A stretch of DNA of 64,000 nucleotides from Roseovarius sp. TE539 (GCF_003298505.1 NZ_QNGB01000012.1:60413-124412), one strand, 5' to 3'. Positions 27,036-36,265 are shown, counted from the stretch's first letter. The notes: generated from the letters alone by a model not told the origin. Made by a program: numbers and translations.

Positions 27036-28841
27036 ATGGCAACGCAAGAGAGCGGGACAGGGAAAAATCTCGAAAAACTCAACGAGAACCTGAGCCGTGT
27101 CGAAGAGCTTTCGCAACGTCTTGTGCAGGCTCTGTCGTCCAAGGAGCCCGCAAATTCATCGCTCAACGCCCCCTCCCAGGAGCTTTTCACCAAGGCGGCA
27201 GCGTCCTACTGGGCAGAGGCGCTGGAAAACCCGGGCAAGATTTACGAGCATCAGCTGGAATACTGGGGCAAGTCGGTTCGGCATTTCATGGAGGCACAGC
27301 AGCAATTGCTGCACGGCCACGTGACCGACGAGGAGGCGGGCGACACCGATCCGCTGTCCGGCGACAAGCGGTTTGCCAACCCGCTTTGGAACACGCACCC
27401 CTACTTCAATTACATCAAGCATCAATACAAGTTGAATGCACAGGCGATCCGGCAGGCGGTCGAGGAGGTCGATGACCTGTCTCCCAAGGAGAAGCGGCGG
27501 CTGGAATATTTCTCGCAACAGATTATCGACATGATGTCGCCGACCAATTTCCTGGGCACGAATCCCGATGCTTTGGAAAAGGCGATCGAGACCGAGGGCG
27601 AATCCCTGGTCCGGGGGTTGGAAAACCTCGTTGCCGATCTGGAGGCGAACCACGGCGAACTGATCGTGAGGCTGACCGATGAAAGCGCCTTCGAACTCGG
27701 CGAGAACATCGCCACCACGCCCGGAGAGGTCGTCTATCGTAACCGGATGATGGAAATCATACAGTATGCCCCGGCCACGGACGAGGTGTATGCCACGCCG
27801 CTGCTCGTTTTTCCGCCGTGGATCAACAAGTTCTACATCCTTGATCTGAAGGCCAAGAACAGCCTGATTCGCTGGATCACGGAACAGGGATACACGCTTT
27901 TCGTGGTGTCCTGGGTCAATCCCGATGGCAGTTATGCCGATACCGGGCTGGAGGACTATATCGAGGATGGATATCTAAGGGCGATCGAAGAGGTGAAGGC
28001 GATCACCGGCGAGGCCAAGGTGAATGCCGTTGGCTACTGCATCGCCGGCACGGTGCTTGCGCTTACCCTGGCGCTGATGAAAAAGCGCGGCGACAAGTCG
28101 ATCAGGTCGGCCACGTTTTTCACGGCGCTGACGGATTTTTCCGATCAGGGCGAGTTCACGCCCTTCCTGCAGGATGACTTCATCGACGGCATCGAGGACG
28201 AGGTTGCCGAGCAGGGTGTCTTGCGGTCCTTCATCATGGCGCGGACGTTTTCCTTCCTTCGTTCCAATGACTTGATATACACTCCGGCAATCCGTAGCTA
28301 CATGATGGGCGAGGCGCCGCCAGCCTTCGACCTTCTTTATTGGAATGGTGATGGTGCAAACCTCCCCGCGAAGATGGTCGTGGAATATCTCAGGGGTCTT
28401 TGCCAGCAGAACGCTTTCGTCGAGGACGGATTCGAACTTTTCGGAGAAACCCTCAGGGTCGGGGACGTTGATGTGCCCCTGATGGCGGTCACTTGCGAAA
28501 GCGACCACATCGCGGCCTGGAAAGATTGCTATCGAGGCGTGCAGAAGATGAAATCGCGCTCCAAACAGTTCATCGTCTCGGAATCCGGTCACATCGCCGG
28601 GATCGTGAACCCGCCCAGCAAGAAGAAGTACGGTCACTATGCCAACGACAGTCTCGGCGATGATGCGGATCACTGGCTGGAGAATGCGGCGTTTCACGAA
28701 GGATCATGGTGGCCACGTTGGGAGGCGTGGCTGCGAAAGCGGTCCGGCAAGAAAATTCCGGCCCGTGAGCCGGGTGATTCCAATCATCCTCCCCTTGCAC
28801 CGGCGCCTGGCACATATGTGAGACAAAAGGCATCCGACTGA
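27036..28841 (+). CDS. phaC: class I poly(3-hydroxyalkanoate) synthase
   Basis: 601 residues. The N-terminal region before the catalytic domain is the usual 200 or so residues. The lipase-like box is GYCIAGT (nucleophilic cysteine), with the partner aspartate in CESDHIAAW and histidine in ESGHIAGIVNPP. PLLVFPPWINKFYILDL is also diagnostic. It polymerises hydroxyacyl-CoA on the granule surface. No phaE or phaA/phaB gene is adjacent. It is divergent from phaZ and followed by phaP and phaR. Confidence 0.96.
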   Translation: MATQESGTGKNLEKLNENLSRVEELSQRLVQALSSKEPANSSLNAPSQELFTKAAASYWAEALENPGKIYEHQLEYWGKSVRHFMEAQQQLLHGHVTDEEAGDTDPLSGDKRFANPLWNTHPYFNYIKHQYKLNAQAIRQAVEEVDDLSPKEKRRLEYFSQQIIDMMSPTNFLGTNPDALEKAIETEGESLVRGLENLVADLEANHGELIVRLTDESAFELGENIATTPGEVVYRNRMMEIIQYAPATDEVYATPLLVFPPWINKFYILDLKAKNSLIRWITEQGYTLFVVSWVNPDGSYADTGLEDYIEDGYLRAIEEVKAITGEAKVNAVGYCIAGTVLALTLALMKKRGDKSIRSATFFTALTDFSDQGEFTPFLQDDFIDGIEDEVAEQGVLRSFIMARTFSFLRSNDLIYTPAIRSYMMGEAPPAFDLLYWNGDGANLPAKMVVEYLRGLCQQNAFVEDGFELFGETLRVGDVDVPLMAVTCESDHIAAWKDCYRGVQKMKSRSKQFIVSESGHIAGIVNPPSKKKYGHYANDSLGDDADHWLENAAFHEGSWWPRWEAWLRKRSGKKIPAREPGDSNHPPLAPAPGTYVRQKASD

Positions 28842-28867
28842 TTTTTCAGGCACTTCCAACAATTTTG

Positions 28868-28908
28868 CTGCGTCGCAGAAAAAATCCTTGAAATGCTGCG
28901 CTGCAGCA
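28868..28908. promoter_or_regulatory. PhaR-type palindromes in the phaP promoter
   Basis: CTGCGTCGCAG (28868-28878) and TGCTGCGCTGCAGCA (28894-28908). The second lies exactly between a -35-like TTGAAA (28888-28893) and a -10-like TATTCT (28913-28918), where bound repressor would block RNA polymerase. This fits PhaR repressing phasin until granules titrate it away, as known in Paracoccus. The wide 19-bp box spacing makes the promoter itself only tentative. Confidence 0.55.
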
Positions 28909-28970
28909 TGCATATTCTGTGCAGACGCAGCAAAGGCGGGCTCCCCGCCAGGTTTCGAAAGGACTGACAA

Positions 28971-29417
28971 ATGGCAAAAGCACAAGACATGAACGACGTG
29001 ATGAAAGACATCATGGGCGCCTTCCCCGTTGATACGAAAGCAATGGAAGATGTGTTCAAGAACCAGGCGGCGATGAACGAGAAGCTGTCGGGCGTTGCGC
29101 TCGAAGCGGCTGAAAAGTCGGCCGAGATCTCGAACAAGTGGACCAAGGAAACGCTGTCGAAGCTGACCGACATGTCTAAGGCGAAGACCGAGCCGGCAGA
29201 CTATGCCAAGGCCGTGACCGATTTCGCGTCCGCCAACGCCGAAGTCGCCGCCGAGAACATGGCCGCCTTCGCGGAAGTGGCGAAGAAGGTTCAGATGGAT
29301 ACCGTCGAACTGATGATGAGCGCCGGCAAGGAGTTTCAGGAAGACACTGCCAAGGCCGTCAAGAAGGCGACCGACGACGCGACTGCAACCGCCAAGAAGG
29401 CGACCGCGTCCAAGTAA
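28971..29417 (+). CDS. phaP: phasin (PHA granule-associated protein)
   Basis: 148 residues, nearly all helical and rich in Ala, Lys and Glu, with the phasin core (NQAAMNEKLSGVALEAAEKS, then FASANAEVAAENMAAFAEV). Its C-terminus is a lysine/alanine/threonine-rich tail (AVKKATDDATATAKKATASK), common in phasins. It coats PHA granules and sets their number and size. It lies between phaC and phaR, with its own predicted PhaR-controlled promoter and a terminator-like hairpin behind it. Confidence 0.93.
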   Translation: MAKAQDMNDVMKDIMGAFPVDTKAMEDVFKNQAAMNEKLSGVALEAAEKSAEISNKWTKETLSKLTDMSKAKTEPADYAKAVTDFASANAEVAAENMAAFAEVAKKVQMDTVELMMSAGKEFQEDTAKAVKKATDDATATAKKATASK

Positions 29418-29472
29418 GGCGCAGACCATAGCGTTTGCAGTCCCCCCTCCCTGGACACAAGCGCATCCTGCC

Positions 29473-29505
29473 GGGCGGGCCACATCGTGGCTCGCCCAAT
29501 TTGTT
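29473..29505 (+). terminator. hairpin terminator behind phaP
   Basis: GGGCGGGCCAC (29473-29483) and GTGGCTCGCCC (29487-29497) form an 11-bp stem with one G-U pair and a 3-nt loop, followed by AATTTGTT. The U-tract is weak, so termination may be partial. Confidence 0.5.
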
Positions 29506-29572
29506 GCCAGCCCTCCGGTCCGGTCTGTGACGATGCCTGCCCTTTCAATTTCTTCTGTGCTGACATAGGATT

Positions 29573-29587
29573 TGCTGCAGCGCTGCA
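29573..29587. promoter_or_regulatory. PhaR-type palindrome in front of phaR
   Basis: TGCTGCAGCGCTGCA, nearly the mirror image of the site before phaP, ends 18 bp before the phaR start codon. It suggests negative autoregulation by PhaR. Confidence 0.55.
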
Positions 29588-29605
29588 TTATTGGGAGGGT
29601 CGCCC

Positions 29606-30163
29606 GTGGCTGACAATGAGAAACCGCTTTTGATAAAGCGCTACGCAAGCCGCAGGCTGTATAACACCGAGACGTCGGATTACGTCACGCTGGACGACAT
29701 CTCGGAATTCATACGTGGCGGTCGTGAAGTGCAGATCATCGACCTCAAGTCCGGTGATGACCTTACCCGCCAGTACCTCCTGCAGATCATTGCGGAACAC
29801 GAAAGCCGCGGTGAGAATGTCCTGCCCATCAACGTCCTGACGGACCTCGTGCGCAGTTACACCACGCAGGCCACCAGCGTCGTGCCGGATTTCCTGGCCG
29901 CCAGTTTCGAAATGCTGCGCGAGGGACAGTCGAAGATGATGGAGAACATGACGAAGGCCAACCCCCTCACGGCGATGCCGGGCATGGAGGCGATGCGCGC
30001 ACAGCAGGAAGCTTTCATGAAGGCGATGACCGGTGGACGGGCTGACGCAGGCGAGGATGGTGGCGGCCCGGCGTCCGCCTCCGGCCAGGACGACGAGAAC
30101 CTCGAAGAGATCAAGCGGCAGCTTGCCGAACTCCAGGCGAAACTGTCGAAGATGGACAAGTAG
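29606..30163 (+). CDS. phaR: PHA synthesis repressor PhaR
   Basis: 185 residues. The N-terminal DNA-binding domain is unmistakable: IKRYASRRLYNTETSDYVTL, then DISEFIRGGREVQIIDLKSG. The second half is the PHB-accumulation regulatory domain with methionine-rich helices (KMMENMTKANPLTAMPGMEAM) that probably contact the granule. The start is a GTG at 29606 with GGGAGGG 6 nt upstream. PhaR represses phaP and itself and releases when it binds nascent PHA. Confidence 0.95.
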   Translation: MADNEKPLLIKRYASRRLYNTETSDYVTLDDISEFIRGGREVQIIDLKSGDDLTRQYLLQIIAEHESRGENVLPINVLTDLVRSYTTQATSVVPDFLAASFEMLREGQSKMMENMTKANPLTAMPGMEAMRAQQEAFMKAMTGGRADAGEDGGGPASASGQDDENLEEIKRQLAELQAKLSKMDK

Positions 30164-30168
30164 GCGCG

Positions 30169-31134
30169 ATGGTCGATAGCCCTGGCCGGATAACCCTCTG
30201 GGGCATCGAGGTGTTCATGGCGGCCGCGGACGAACGTTCCATTTCGGCCGCGGCAAGGCGCCTTGGCGCGAGTCCCTCCACGATCAGCCAACAACTGACC
30301 AACCTCGAAAGCGCCGTCGGTGCGACACTGCTGCAACGTAACGAGCGGCCGTTGCGCCTCACGCCGGCGGGCGAGATCATGCATCGCCGCGCTCAGGCGA
30401 TCATGAACGAGGCGGCACAGGCGCGCGCCGAATTGGCCATGTCCGACCTGTCGATGCTGACACGGTTCCGCCTTGGCATGATCGAGGACTTCGAGGCCGA
30501 TGTGACACCGCAGCTTCTCACCCACATGGCCACGCAGCTCAAGGGGTGCCAATTCCTTCTGGAAACAGGGGCCAGTCATCATCTCTACGATCTGCTCGAT
30601 TCCCGGGCGCTGGACGTGATCGTGGCCGCCGAACTCGGCGCCGGGGATGACTGGGTGGAGGTTCATCCGCTGCTACGCGAAGGATTTGTCGCGGCCGCAC
30701 CGCGCGACAGCGTGACAAAAGGGGAAAATGTGCTGCGGCAACTCAAGCAATTGCCGCTCGTGCAATATACGCAGCGCCACTACATGGGGCGGCTGGTCAG
30801 CGCCCATCTGGCACGCCAGAACATGACCCTGGCGCACCGGTTCGAGTTGGACAGCTACCATGCAATTCTCGCGCTGGTGGGACAGGGATCGGGCTGGACC
30901 ATTCTGCCGCCGCTTGCACTGATGCGGGCGCGGCGCTTCGCCGATCAGATCGACGTTTTCGAGCTTCCTTTCGAACCCTTGACGCGGACCATCAGCCTGA
31001 CCGCGCGGAAAGAGATCCTCCAGGACATGCCGGCAAGGGTGGCCGAAACGCTCAAGCCGATCCTGCGCGATACGATCGTCGCGCCGGCGATTGCCCGGCA
31101 TCCCTTCCTCGCGGCATCGCTCAAGCTGCTTTGA
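30169..31134 (+). CDS. LysR-family transcriptional regulator
   Basis: 321 residues. The N-terminal winged helix-turn-helix reads EVFMAAADERSISAAARRLG, then SPSTISQQLTNLESAVG, followed by a linker helix and a periplasmic-binding-protein-like effector domain (about 95-300). It begins 5 bp after phaR, so it may be co-transcribed, although no link to PHA metabolism is known to me. LysR proteins often regulate a divergent neighbour; here the next gene is convergent, so the target is unclear. Confidence 0.88.
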   Translation: MVDSPGRITLWGIEVFMAAADERSISAAARRLGASPSTISQQLTNLESAVGATLLQRNERPLRLTPAGEIMHRRAQAIMNEAAQARAELAMSDLSMLTRFRLGMIEDFEADVTPQLLTHMATQLKGCQFLLETGASHHLYDLLDSRALDVIVAAELGAGDDWVEVHPLLREGFVAAAPRDSVTKGENVLRQLKQLPLVQYTQRHYMGRLVSAHLARQNMTLAHRFELDSYHAILALVGQGSGWTILPPLALMRARRFADQIDVFELPFEPLTRTISLTARKEILQDMPARVAETLKPILRDTIVAPAIARHPFLAASLKLL

Positions 31135-31146
31135 TGACGGTGCGGA

Positions 31147-31632
31147 TCACGCGGCCCGGCTCCAGCGCCTGAGAACATCCTCGCCTTCCCCGGACAGGAT
31201 CTGGTCGCTTGGCATGGTTCGCTTGGCGACCGGCTTCGCGGTCTGGTCACGCAGGGATTGTACATCGACGGCATTGCAATCTCCGCCGGGGATGGCCGCG
31301 AGGATCGCGTCACTTTCCTCCAGCGAAACAGCGTAGTACATCCGGTCGATCCCGGCGATCATCATCGCCGCAACGCAAAGAGGGCAGGGTTCACACGAGG
31401 CGTAGAGCGTGCATCCGGTCAGGTTCGTGGTGCCCAGGGTGCGGCAGGCATCGCGTATAGCCTCGGTTTCACCATGAGAGGTCGGGTCGAGATCGATCAC
31501 CGAACGGTTGATCCCCTCACCGACGATGCGCCCATCCTTGACCACGACGCCGCCATAGGGCCTGCAGCCCGGATCATCGAGTGCGCGCGCCGCGATTTCG
31601 ATGGCGCGTCGCATGAATTCCTCGTCTGTCAT
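31147..31632 (-). CDS. nucleoside/guanine deaminase family protein
   Basis: 161 residues, cytidine-deaminase-like fold. Zinc motif 1 is HGETEAI (HxE) and motif 2 is CEPCPLC (PCxxC). The N-terminus DEEFMRRAIEIA and YYAVSLEESDAI match the guanine deaminase/tRNA-adenosine-deaminase-like group. The true substrate (guanine, cytosine or other) cannot be told. The start at 31632 has AAGGAAGG upstream; the frame is open further without similarity. Confidence 0.82.
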   Translation of the reverse strand: MTDEEFMRRAIEIAARALDDPGCRPYGGVVVKDGRIVGEGINRSVIDLDPTSHGETEAIRDACRTLGTTNLTGCTLYASCEPCPLCVAAMMIAGIDRMYYAVSLEESDAILAAIPGGDCNAVDVQSLRDQTAKPVAKRTMPSDQILSGEGEDVLRRWSRAA

Positions 31633-31711
31633 CACGTTGACCTTCCTTGATGGCGGCTGCCGTCCCATAAATGCGCGGGCATGGGAGCGCGTCAAGCCCG
31701 GCGCCTGCCGG

Positions 31712-32932
31712 TCAGGTGTCGCGCGGGCGCATCACGAGCCAGATCAGTGCTCCGCCCGCCAGGGCCAGGAATGGCGCCATCGCAAGGTTGACCGACATCC
31801 AACCAGCCTGTGCGTTCCCGCCCGAGCAATTCATCAACCCGCCCGAGGCCAACGATGCCACCGTCACGCCGCCGAACACGATCAGGTCATTGAGGCCCTG
31901 CATCCGGCCCCTCTCATGCGGGGCGTGGGCGTTGGTCAGCATCGTCGTCGCCCCGATGAAGCCGAAATTCCATCCGATTCCCAGCAGAATGAGTGCGATA
32001 AAGAAGTTTTCCAGCGCCACGCCCTGAATGGCCACCACACCCGCAGCCGCCAGAATCAACAGCCCGAGGCCCATGATCCGCTCGACGCCGAAGCGGGTGA
32101 TGAGATGGCCGGTGAAGAAGGATGGTGCGAACATCGCGAGCACATGTCCCGTAACCACGTCCGCCGCGTTGCCCTCGTCAAATCCGCATCCGACCACCGC
32201 CAGCGGAGTCGAGGTCATCACGAGGTTCATCAAGGCGTAGGAGACCGTGGCACAGATAACCGCAACGGCGATGCGCGGCGTTGCCAGAAGCTCCAGGCGC
32301 GAGCGGCCGCGCGGCGCGTCCTCCGACGGGACAGGCGGGCGCGGGATGTCCAGGAAAAGAAACAGGAATGCCCCGATCAGGTTGACCGCGATGACGGCCA
32401 GATACGTGCCGAGAAATGGGATCACCATTGCCTGGCTCGTCACCTTGACAAGCTGCGGGCCGATCACCGCGGAGGCCAGTCCGCCCGCCATGACATAAGA
32501 TATCGCGCGCGGGCGGAAGATATCGCTTGCGGTGTCCGCTGCGGCGAAGCGGTAGAACCCCTGTGCGGACATGTAGATTCCGGTGAGGAAACTGCCCAGG
32601 AGAAAGAGCGGAAAAGACGCCGTCAACAGCCCCCATGCACCGATCGCGCCGCCCGCGGCTCCGCCAGCCGCCCCGACGAAGAAACCCGCGCGGCGCCCAA
32701 GTCTTTGCATCAAAGCCGAAACCGGTGCCGCGGACAGCATCGACCCGAGGACGATCAACGAAATCGGAAGGGTCGCGAAACATGGGTTCTCGGCGAGGGA
32801 TTGTCCTGCCAGCCCGCCGACCACGAAGACCATCGGCATCTGCGCGCCAAGGAACGCCTGCGCAAGAACCAGCACGGTGACATTGCGGCGGGCGCGCCTG
32901 TCGTCGACGGGATAGGTGGCGGTTTCGGTCAT
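31712..32932 (-). CDS. major facilitator superfamily transporter
   Basis: 406 residues with about 12 hydrophobic helices. The inter-helix motif MQRLGRRAGFFVGA after helix 2 is a variant of MFS motif A, and NAHAPHERGRMQGLNDL marks the second half. The substrate is unknown. It ends 79 bp upstream of the deaminase start; a nucleobase-related substrate would be a guess only. Confidence 0.85.
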   Translation of the reverse strand: MTETATYPVDDRRARRNVTVLVLAQAFLGAQMPMVFVVGGLAGQSLAENPCFATLPISLIVLGSMLSAAPVSALMQRLGRRAGFFVGAAGGAAGGAIGAWGLLTASFPLFLLGSFLTGIYMSAQGFYRFAAADTASDIFRPRAISYVMAGGLASAVIGPQLVKVTSQAMVIPFLGTYLAVIAVNLIGAFLFLFLDIPRPPVPSEDAPRGRSRLELLATPRIAVAVICATVSYALMNLVMTSTPLAVVGCGFDEGNAADVVTGHVLAMFAPSFFTGHLITRFGVERIMGLGLLILAAAGVVAIQGVALENFFIALILLGIGWNFGFIGATTMLTNAHAPHERGRMQGLNDLIVFGGVTVASLASGGLMNCSGGNAQAGWMSVNLAMAPFLALAGGALIWLVMRPRDT

Positions 32933-32971
32933 GGCGGCTGTGCTATCCCGCCCGGCGGCGGGCCGCAAGCC

Positions 32972-34240
32972 TCAGGCGCAGCGGTCGATGACATGGACAA
33001 AGGACCCGTGAACGCGCCCCTTGCTGATCCCGGAATCCGGCATCCGGTTTCCTTCCGCGTCTTCGACCTCGAAAAGCGGTGCCCCCTCGCGTCGGAGCGT
33101 GGTGGCATAGTGGAATTCATGCGCGGCGAAGCTGCCGTGAAGTGGACCGCAAAATGCCTTCACGCGACGGTAACCCAGATGCAGCCGCCGCTCGGCGAAG
33201 GAGGTTTCAAGAGGCAGCAGGCCAGCCATCGGATGTACCCTGCCATCCGCATCGCACAGGGAGTCCCCCAGAACCATGTAACCGCCGCATTCGCCGTAGA
33301 TCTCCGCATCCCGCGCCGCCGTCCGCAGAGAGGTCATGAACCGCGATGCCACCGAAAGGCGCCCGGCGTGAAGTTCCGGGTAACCGCCTGGCAGATAAAC
33401 GAACCCGGCCTCGGGGACCGGATCGTCCGCCAGCGGCGAGAATTCCCTTATTTCCGCGCCGGCCGCGCGCCAATCAGCAAGGAGATGCGGATATGTGAAG
33501 GAAAACGCGGCATCCCTCGCCACTGCAATGACTTGTGCAGGCGGGCTCAAAAGTGGGGTGAGACCGGCCTGCGGAAGTGGTGCCGCCAGCGACAGCAATG
33601 TTTCTTCATCCAGCGTTAGTTCCAGCGCATCCGCCGCCCGGTCAAGGAATGCCTCCAGGTCCGGGCGTTCCGCTGCCTGTACAAGACCGAGGTGGCGCGA
33701 GCCGAGCGAAAGACCCTTGTCGCGTCGCAATGCCGCCAGAACCGGCAGTTCCAGTGGCGCCAGCGCCCGGCGCAGCATTGCCTCGTGCCTGGGTGAGCCG
33801 ACGTTGTTCAGGATAACGCCCGCCACGCGCACCCCCGGATCATACCCGGCGAATCCGGTGACCAAAGGCGCGATCGACCCGGCCATGCGCCCGGCATCGA
33901 CCACCAGTATCACCGGAAGACCGAAGAGGCGTGCGATATCGGCCACCGCGCCGCGCCCGTCCGGCGGCGCCCCGTCGAAAAGACCCATTGCGCCTTCGAC
34001 GACCAGCAGTCCCTCGCCTCTCATCAGCCCGGCCAGTCGTGAGGGTGGCATCGCCCAGGCGTCGAGGTTGGGGCAGGGTGCGCCGCAGGCGGCGGCGTGG
34101 AATGCCGGGTCTATGTAATCAGGGCCCGATTTGGCGCCGCGCACCACAATGCCCTGCCGATGGAGAAGCCGAAGGAGCGCCAGTGTGACCGTGGTCTTGC
34201 CGGCGCCCGATGCCGGCGCGGCGAGGACGATGCCACTCAT
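32972..34240 (-). CDS. cobB: cobyrinate a,c-diamide synthase
   Basis: 422 residues. The N-terminal dethiobiotin-synthetase-like ATP domain begins APASGAGKTTVTLALLRLL and continues with PDYIDPAFH. The C-terminal class I glutamine amidotransferase-like domain carries the cysteine in YGECGGYMVLG. It amidates the a and c side chains of (hydrogeno)byrinate in cobalamin synthesis. The start overlaps the cobA stop by 4 nt. Aerobic CobB and anaerobic CbiA are homologous; the neighbouring CobA favours the CobB name. Confidence 0.92.
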   Translation of the reverse strand: MSGIVLAAPASGAGKTTVTLALLRLLHRQGIVVRGAKSGPDYIDPAFHAAACGAPCPNLDAWAMPPSRLAGLMRGEGLLVVEGAMGLFDGAPPDGRGAVADIARLFGLPVILVVDAGRMAGSIAPLVTGFAGYDPGVRVAGVILNNVGSPRHEAMLRRALAPLELPVLAALRRDKGLSLGSRHLGLVQAAERPDLEAFLDRAADALELTLDEETLLSLAAPLPQAGLTPLLSPPAQVIAVARDAAFSFTYPHLLADWRAAGAEIREFSPLADDPVPEAGFVYLPGGYPELHAGRLSVASRFMTSLRTAARDAEIYGECGGYMVLGDSLCDADGRVHPMAGLLPLETSFAERRLHLGYRRVKAFCGPLHGSFAAHEFHYATTLRREGAPLFEVEDAEGNRMPDSGISKGRVHGSFVHVIDRCA

Positions 34241-35088
34241 GATGCCTGTGCCGGGCGCCCCCGTCCCAGAGGGTCGGTATTGCGCGGCTCTTCGCCGGCC
34301 ATCATCGTCTGCCAGTCAAGCACTTGCCGCATGAGAACGGACCGTCCGATGCACAGGATCGCGGGAGGCTCCAGACCGGACGCGGCGATATCGGCGGGCA
34401 GGTGCGCCAGATCGGTTTCCAGCACCTGCTGATCGCTGGTCGTCGCGGCACAGACAACCGCACAGGGTTCGTCCGGCGCGCGGCCGGCGTCAAGAAGCGC
34501 CGCGGCGATCTGCCCGGCATGTTTCATGCCCATGTAGATCACCAGTACCTGGCTGCCCTGCGCGATTGCTTTCCAGTTCAGCGATGACGGCGCCTCGCCC
34601 GACTGGTCATGACCCGTGACGAAGGTCACCGACTGGTTCACGTCCCGATGTGTCACGGGGATACCGGCATAGGCCAATCCGCCGATGCCGGCGGATATGC
34701 CGGGAATGATGCGGATCGGCACGCCGTGCTGAACCAGTGTCTGCGCTTCCTCGCCGCCGCGTCCGAAGACAAACGGATCTCCGCCCTTGAGTCGCAGCAC
34801 CCGGCGTCCCAGCCGCGACATCTCGACCAGCCGCAGGGAAATGTCACGCTGTTGCGCCGAGGGTTTGCCACCCCGCTTGCCGGCGTACACATGCTCAGCC
34901 TGAGGCGCCCAGTCCAGGATTGCCGGTTCCACCAGGGCGTCATAGATCACCACATCGGCCTGGCGCAGTGCATTGATGCCATGCAGGGTCATCAGGCCCG
35001 GATCACCGGGCCCGGCGCCGCAAAGCCAGACCCAGCCGGGTTCCAGCACCGGCCAGTTGCCATCGGGAAGGGTGAGTGAATCGGTCAT
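34237..35088 (-). CDS. cobA: uroporphyrinogen-III C-methyltransferase
   Basis: 283 residues, the SUMT family. GAGPGDPGLMTLHGINALRQ, YDALVEP, LKGGDPFVFGRGGEE and TGHDQSG are textbook motifs. It methylates uroporphyrinogen III at C-2 and C-7 to give precorrin-2, the branch point from haem and bacteriochlorophyll to B12. It has no CysG-type N-terminal domain. The ATG at 35088 was chosen since the longer frame has no conservation. It is divergent from cbiD with a 130-bp gap. Confidence 0.95.
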   Translation of the reverse strand: MTDSLTLPDGNWPVLEPGWVWLCGAGPGDPGLMTLHGINALRQADVVIYDALVEPAILDWAPQAEHVYAGKRGGKPSAQQRDISLRLVEMSRLGRRVLRLKGGDPFVFGRGGEEAQTLVQHGVPIRIIPGISAGIGGLAYAGIPVTHRDVNQSVTFVTGHDQSGEAPSSLNWKAIAQGSQVLVIYMGMKHAGQIAAALLDAGRAPDEPCAVVCAATTSDQQVLETDLAHLPADIAASGLEPPAILCIGRSVLMRQVLDWQTMMAGEEPRNTDPLGRGRPAQAS

Positions 35089-35180
35089 GCCCCTGTATGC
35101 CGCGGATCGGGGCGCCGGGAAAGGTTGCAAGCGACCGGCAATGTGTGCGGGTGCGACATATTGCGGACGTCGATTGCCGA

Positions 35181-35209
35181 TTGGCCCGGGCTTTGCCTAC
35201 CCCTATAGT
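35181..35209 (+). promoter_or_regulatory. predicted promoter of cbiD, leaderless mRNA likely
   Basis: TTGGCC (35181-35186) and TATAGT (35204-35209) are 17 bp apart. Transcription would start about 7 nt after the -10, at or next to the ATG at 35219. No ribosome-binding site is present upstream of that ATG, so a leaderless transcript is the simplest reading. Prediction only. Confidence 0.45.
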
Positions 35210-35218
35210 CCGCCGCGT

Positions 35219-36265
35219 ATGAACCGGAAACCCGACAAGGAACTGCGCCGTGGCTGGACGACGGGCGCCTGCGCCACCGCCGCGACGCGGGCGGCGCTGA
35301 TGATCCTCTGGGGGGAGGGAAGACCCCGGAAAACAAGAATTACCCTGCCGCGCGGTGAACGTCCGGAGTTCCTGATTTCGCACGTGGACCAAGGCGATGG
35401 ATGGGCGGAAGCAGGGGTGATCAAGGATGCCGGCGATGATCCCGACGTGACTCATGGCGCAATGATCGTCGCGCGGGTCGGCGCGTCGGACGGCGGGGTG
35501 AGTTTTCATGCCGGGGAGGGCGTGGGGAGGGTGACCAAACCCGGTTTGCCGGTCCCGCCGGGTGGCCCTGCGATCAACCCGGTCCCGCGCGACATGATGA
35601 CCGCGACGGTGCGCGAAATGGCTGCGCGCCTCGGGCAGGCGCCGGATGTGGCGATCACGATCCGTGTGCCCGGCGGTGCGGCACTTGCGCGGAAAACGTG
35701 GAATCCCCGCTTGGGGATCGAAGGTGGAATTTCCATCCTCGGTACCACAGGGATCGTGCGGCCCTTTTCCTGTGCGGCATGGATCGCCTCGATACATCGA
35801 GGAATTGACGTGGCTCGCGCCGCCGGGCTGCGTCACGTGGCCGGCTGCACCGGGGCGACGAGCGAGAAAATCGTTCAGGATCTGTATGATCTGCCCGATC
35901 ACGCGATGCTGGACATGGGCGATTTCGCCGGTGGGCTGCTGAAATACCTGGCCCGTCACCCGCTGCCGCGCATCACCATAGGCGGAGGGATCGGCAAGAT
36001 GACAAAGCTGGCGCAGGGGGCCCGGGATCTGCATTCGGGCCGCAGCCAGGTGGATTTTGCCGCGCTCGACGAGGTGCTTGGCCATCCCGGGGTCGCAGGG
36101 GCCAACACGGCCCTTCAGGCCCACGAGATCGCCGGGGCTCCGATGGCGCGATGGGTGGCCGAGGCGGCGCTCGATACCGTCCGGCTGATGCTGCCACAAG
36201 ACGTTGCCGCCGACACGATCGTGATCGACCGGGCGGGCAACCTTCTGTCGAGGGCGGGGCCATGA
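35219..36265 (+). CDS. cbiD: cobalt-precorrin-5B C1-methyltransferase
   Basis: 348 residues. The N-terminus RRGWTTGACATAATRAALM is the CbiD signature; GIEGGISILGTTGIVRPFS and GCTGATSEKIVQDLY support it. CbiD is classed with the anaerobic pathway, but is found in several Rhodobacterales together with cob-type genes, where it replaces CobF. No ribosome site precedes the ATG at 35219. Its stop overlaps the cobK start (ATGA). Confidence 0.92.
   Translation: MNRKPDKELRRGWTTGACATAATRAALMILWGEGRPRKTRITLPRGERPEFLISHVDQGDGWAEAGVIKDAGDDPDVTHGAMIVARVGASDGGVSFHAGEGVGRVTKPGLPVPPGGPAINPVPRDMMTATVREMAARLGQAPDVAITIRVPGGAALARKTWNPRLGIEGGISILGTTGIVRPFSCAAWIASIHRGIDVARAAGLRHVAGCTGATSEKIVQDLYDLPDHAMLDMGDFAGGLLKYLARHPLPRITIGGGIGKMTKLAQGARDLHSGRSQVDFAALDEVLGHPGVAGANTALQAHEIAGAPMARWVAEAALDTVRLMLPQDVAADTIVIDRAGNLLSRAGP

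Noticed and set aside
31601..33619. 672-codon plus-strand frame
   Set aside because: Antisense to the MFS gene and cobB; composition is rich in Arg, His and Gln with no recognisable domain.
35089..35218. Cobalamin riboswitch between cobA and cbiD
   Set aside because: I looked for a B12-box-like core and stems in this 130-bp gap and found none; the gap is also too short for a full riboswitch plus promoters on both sides.
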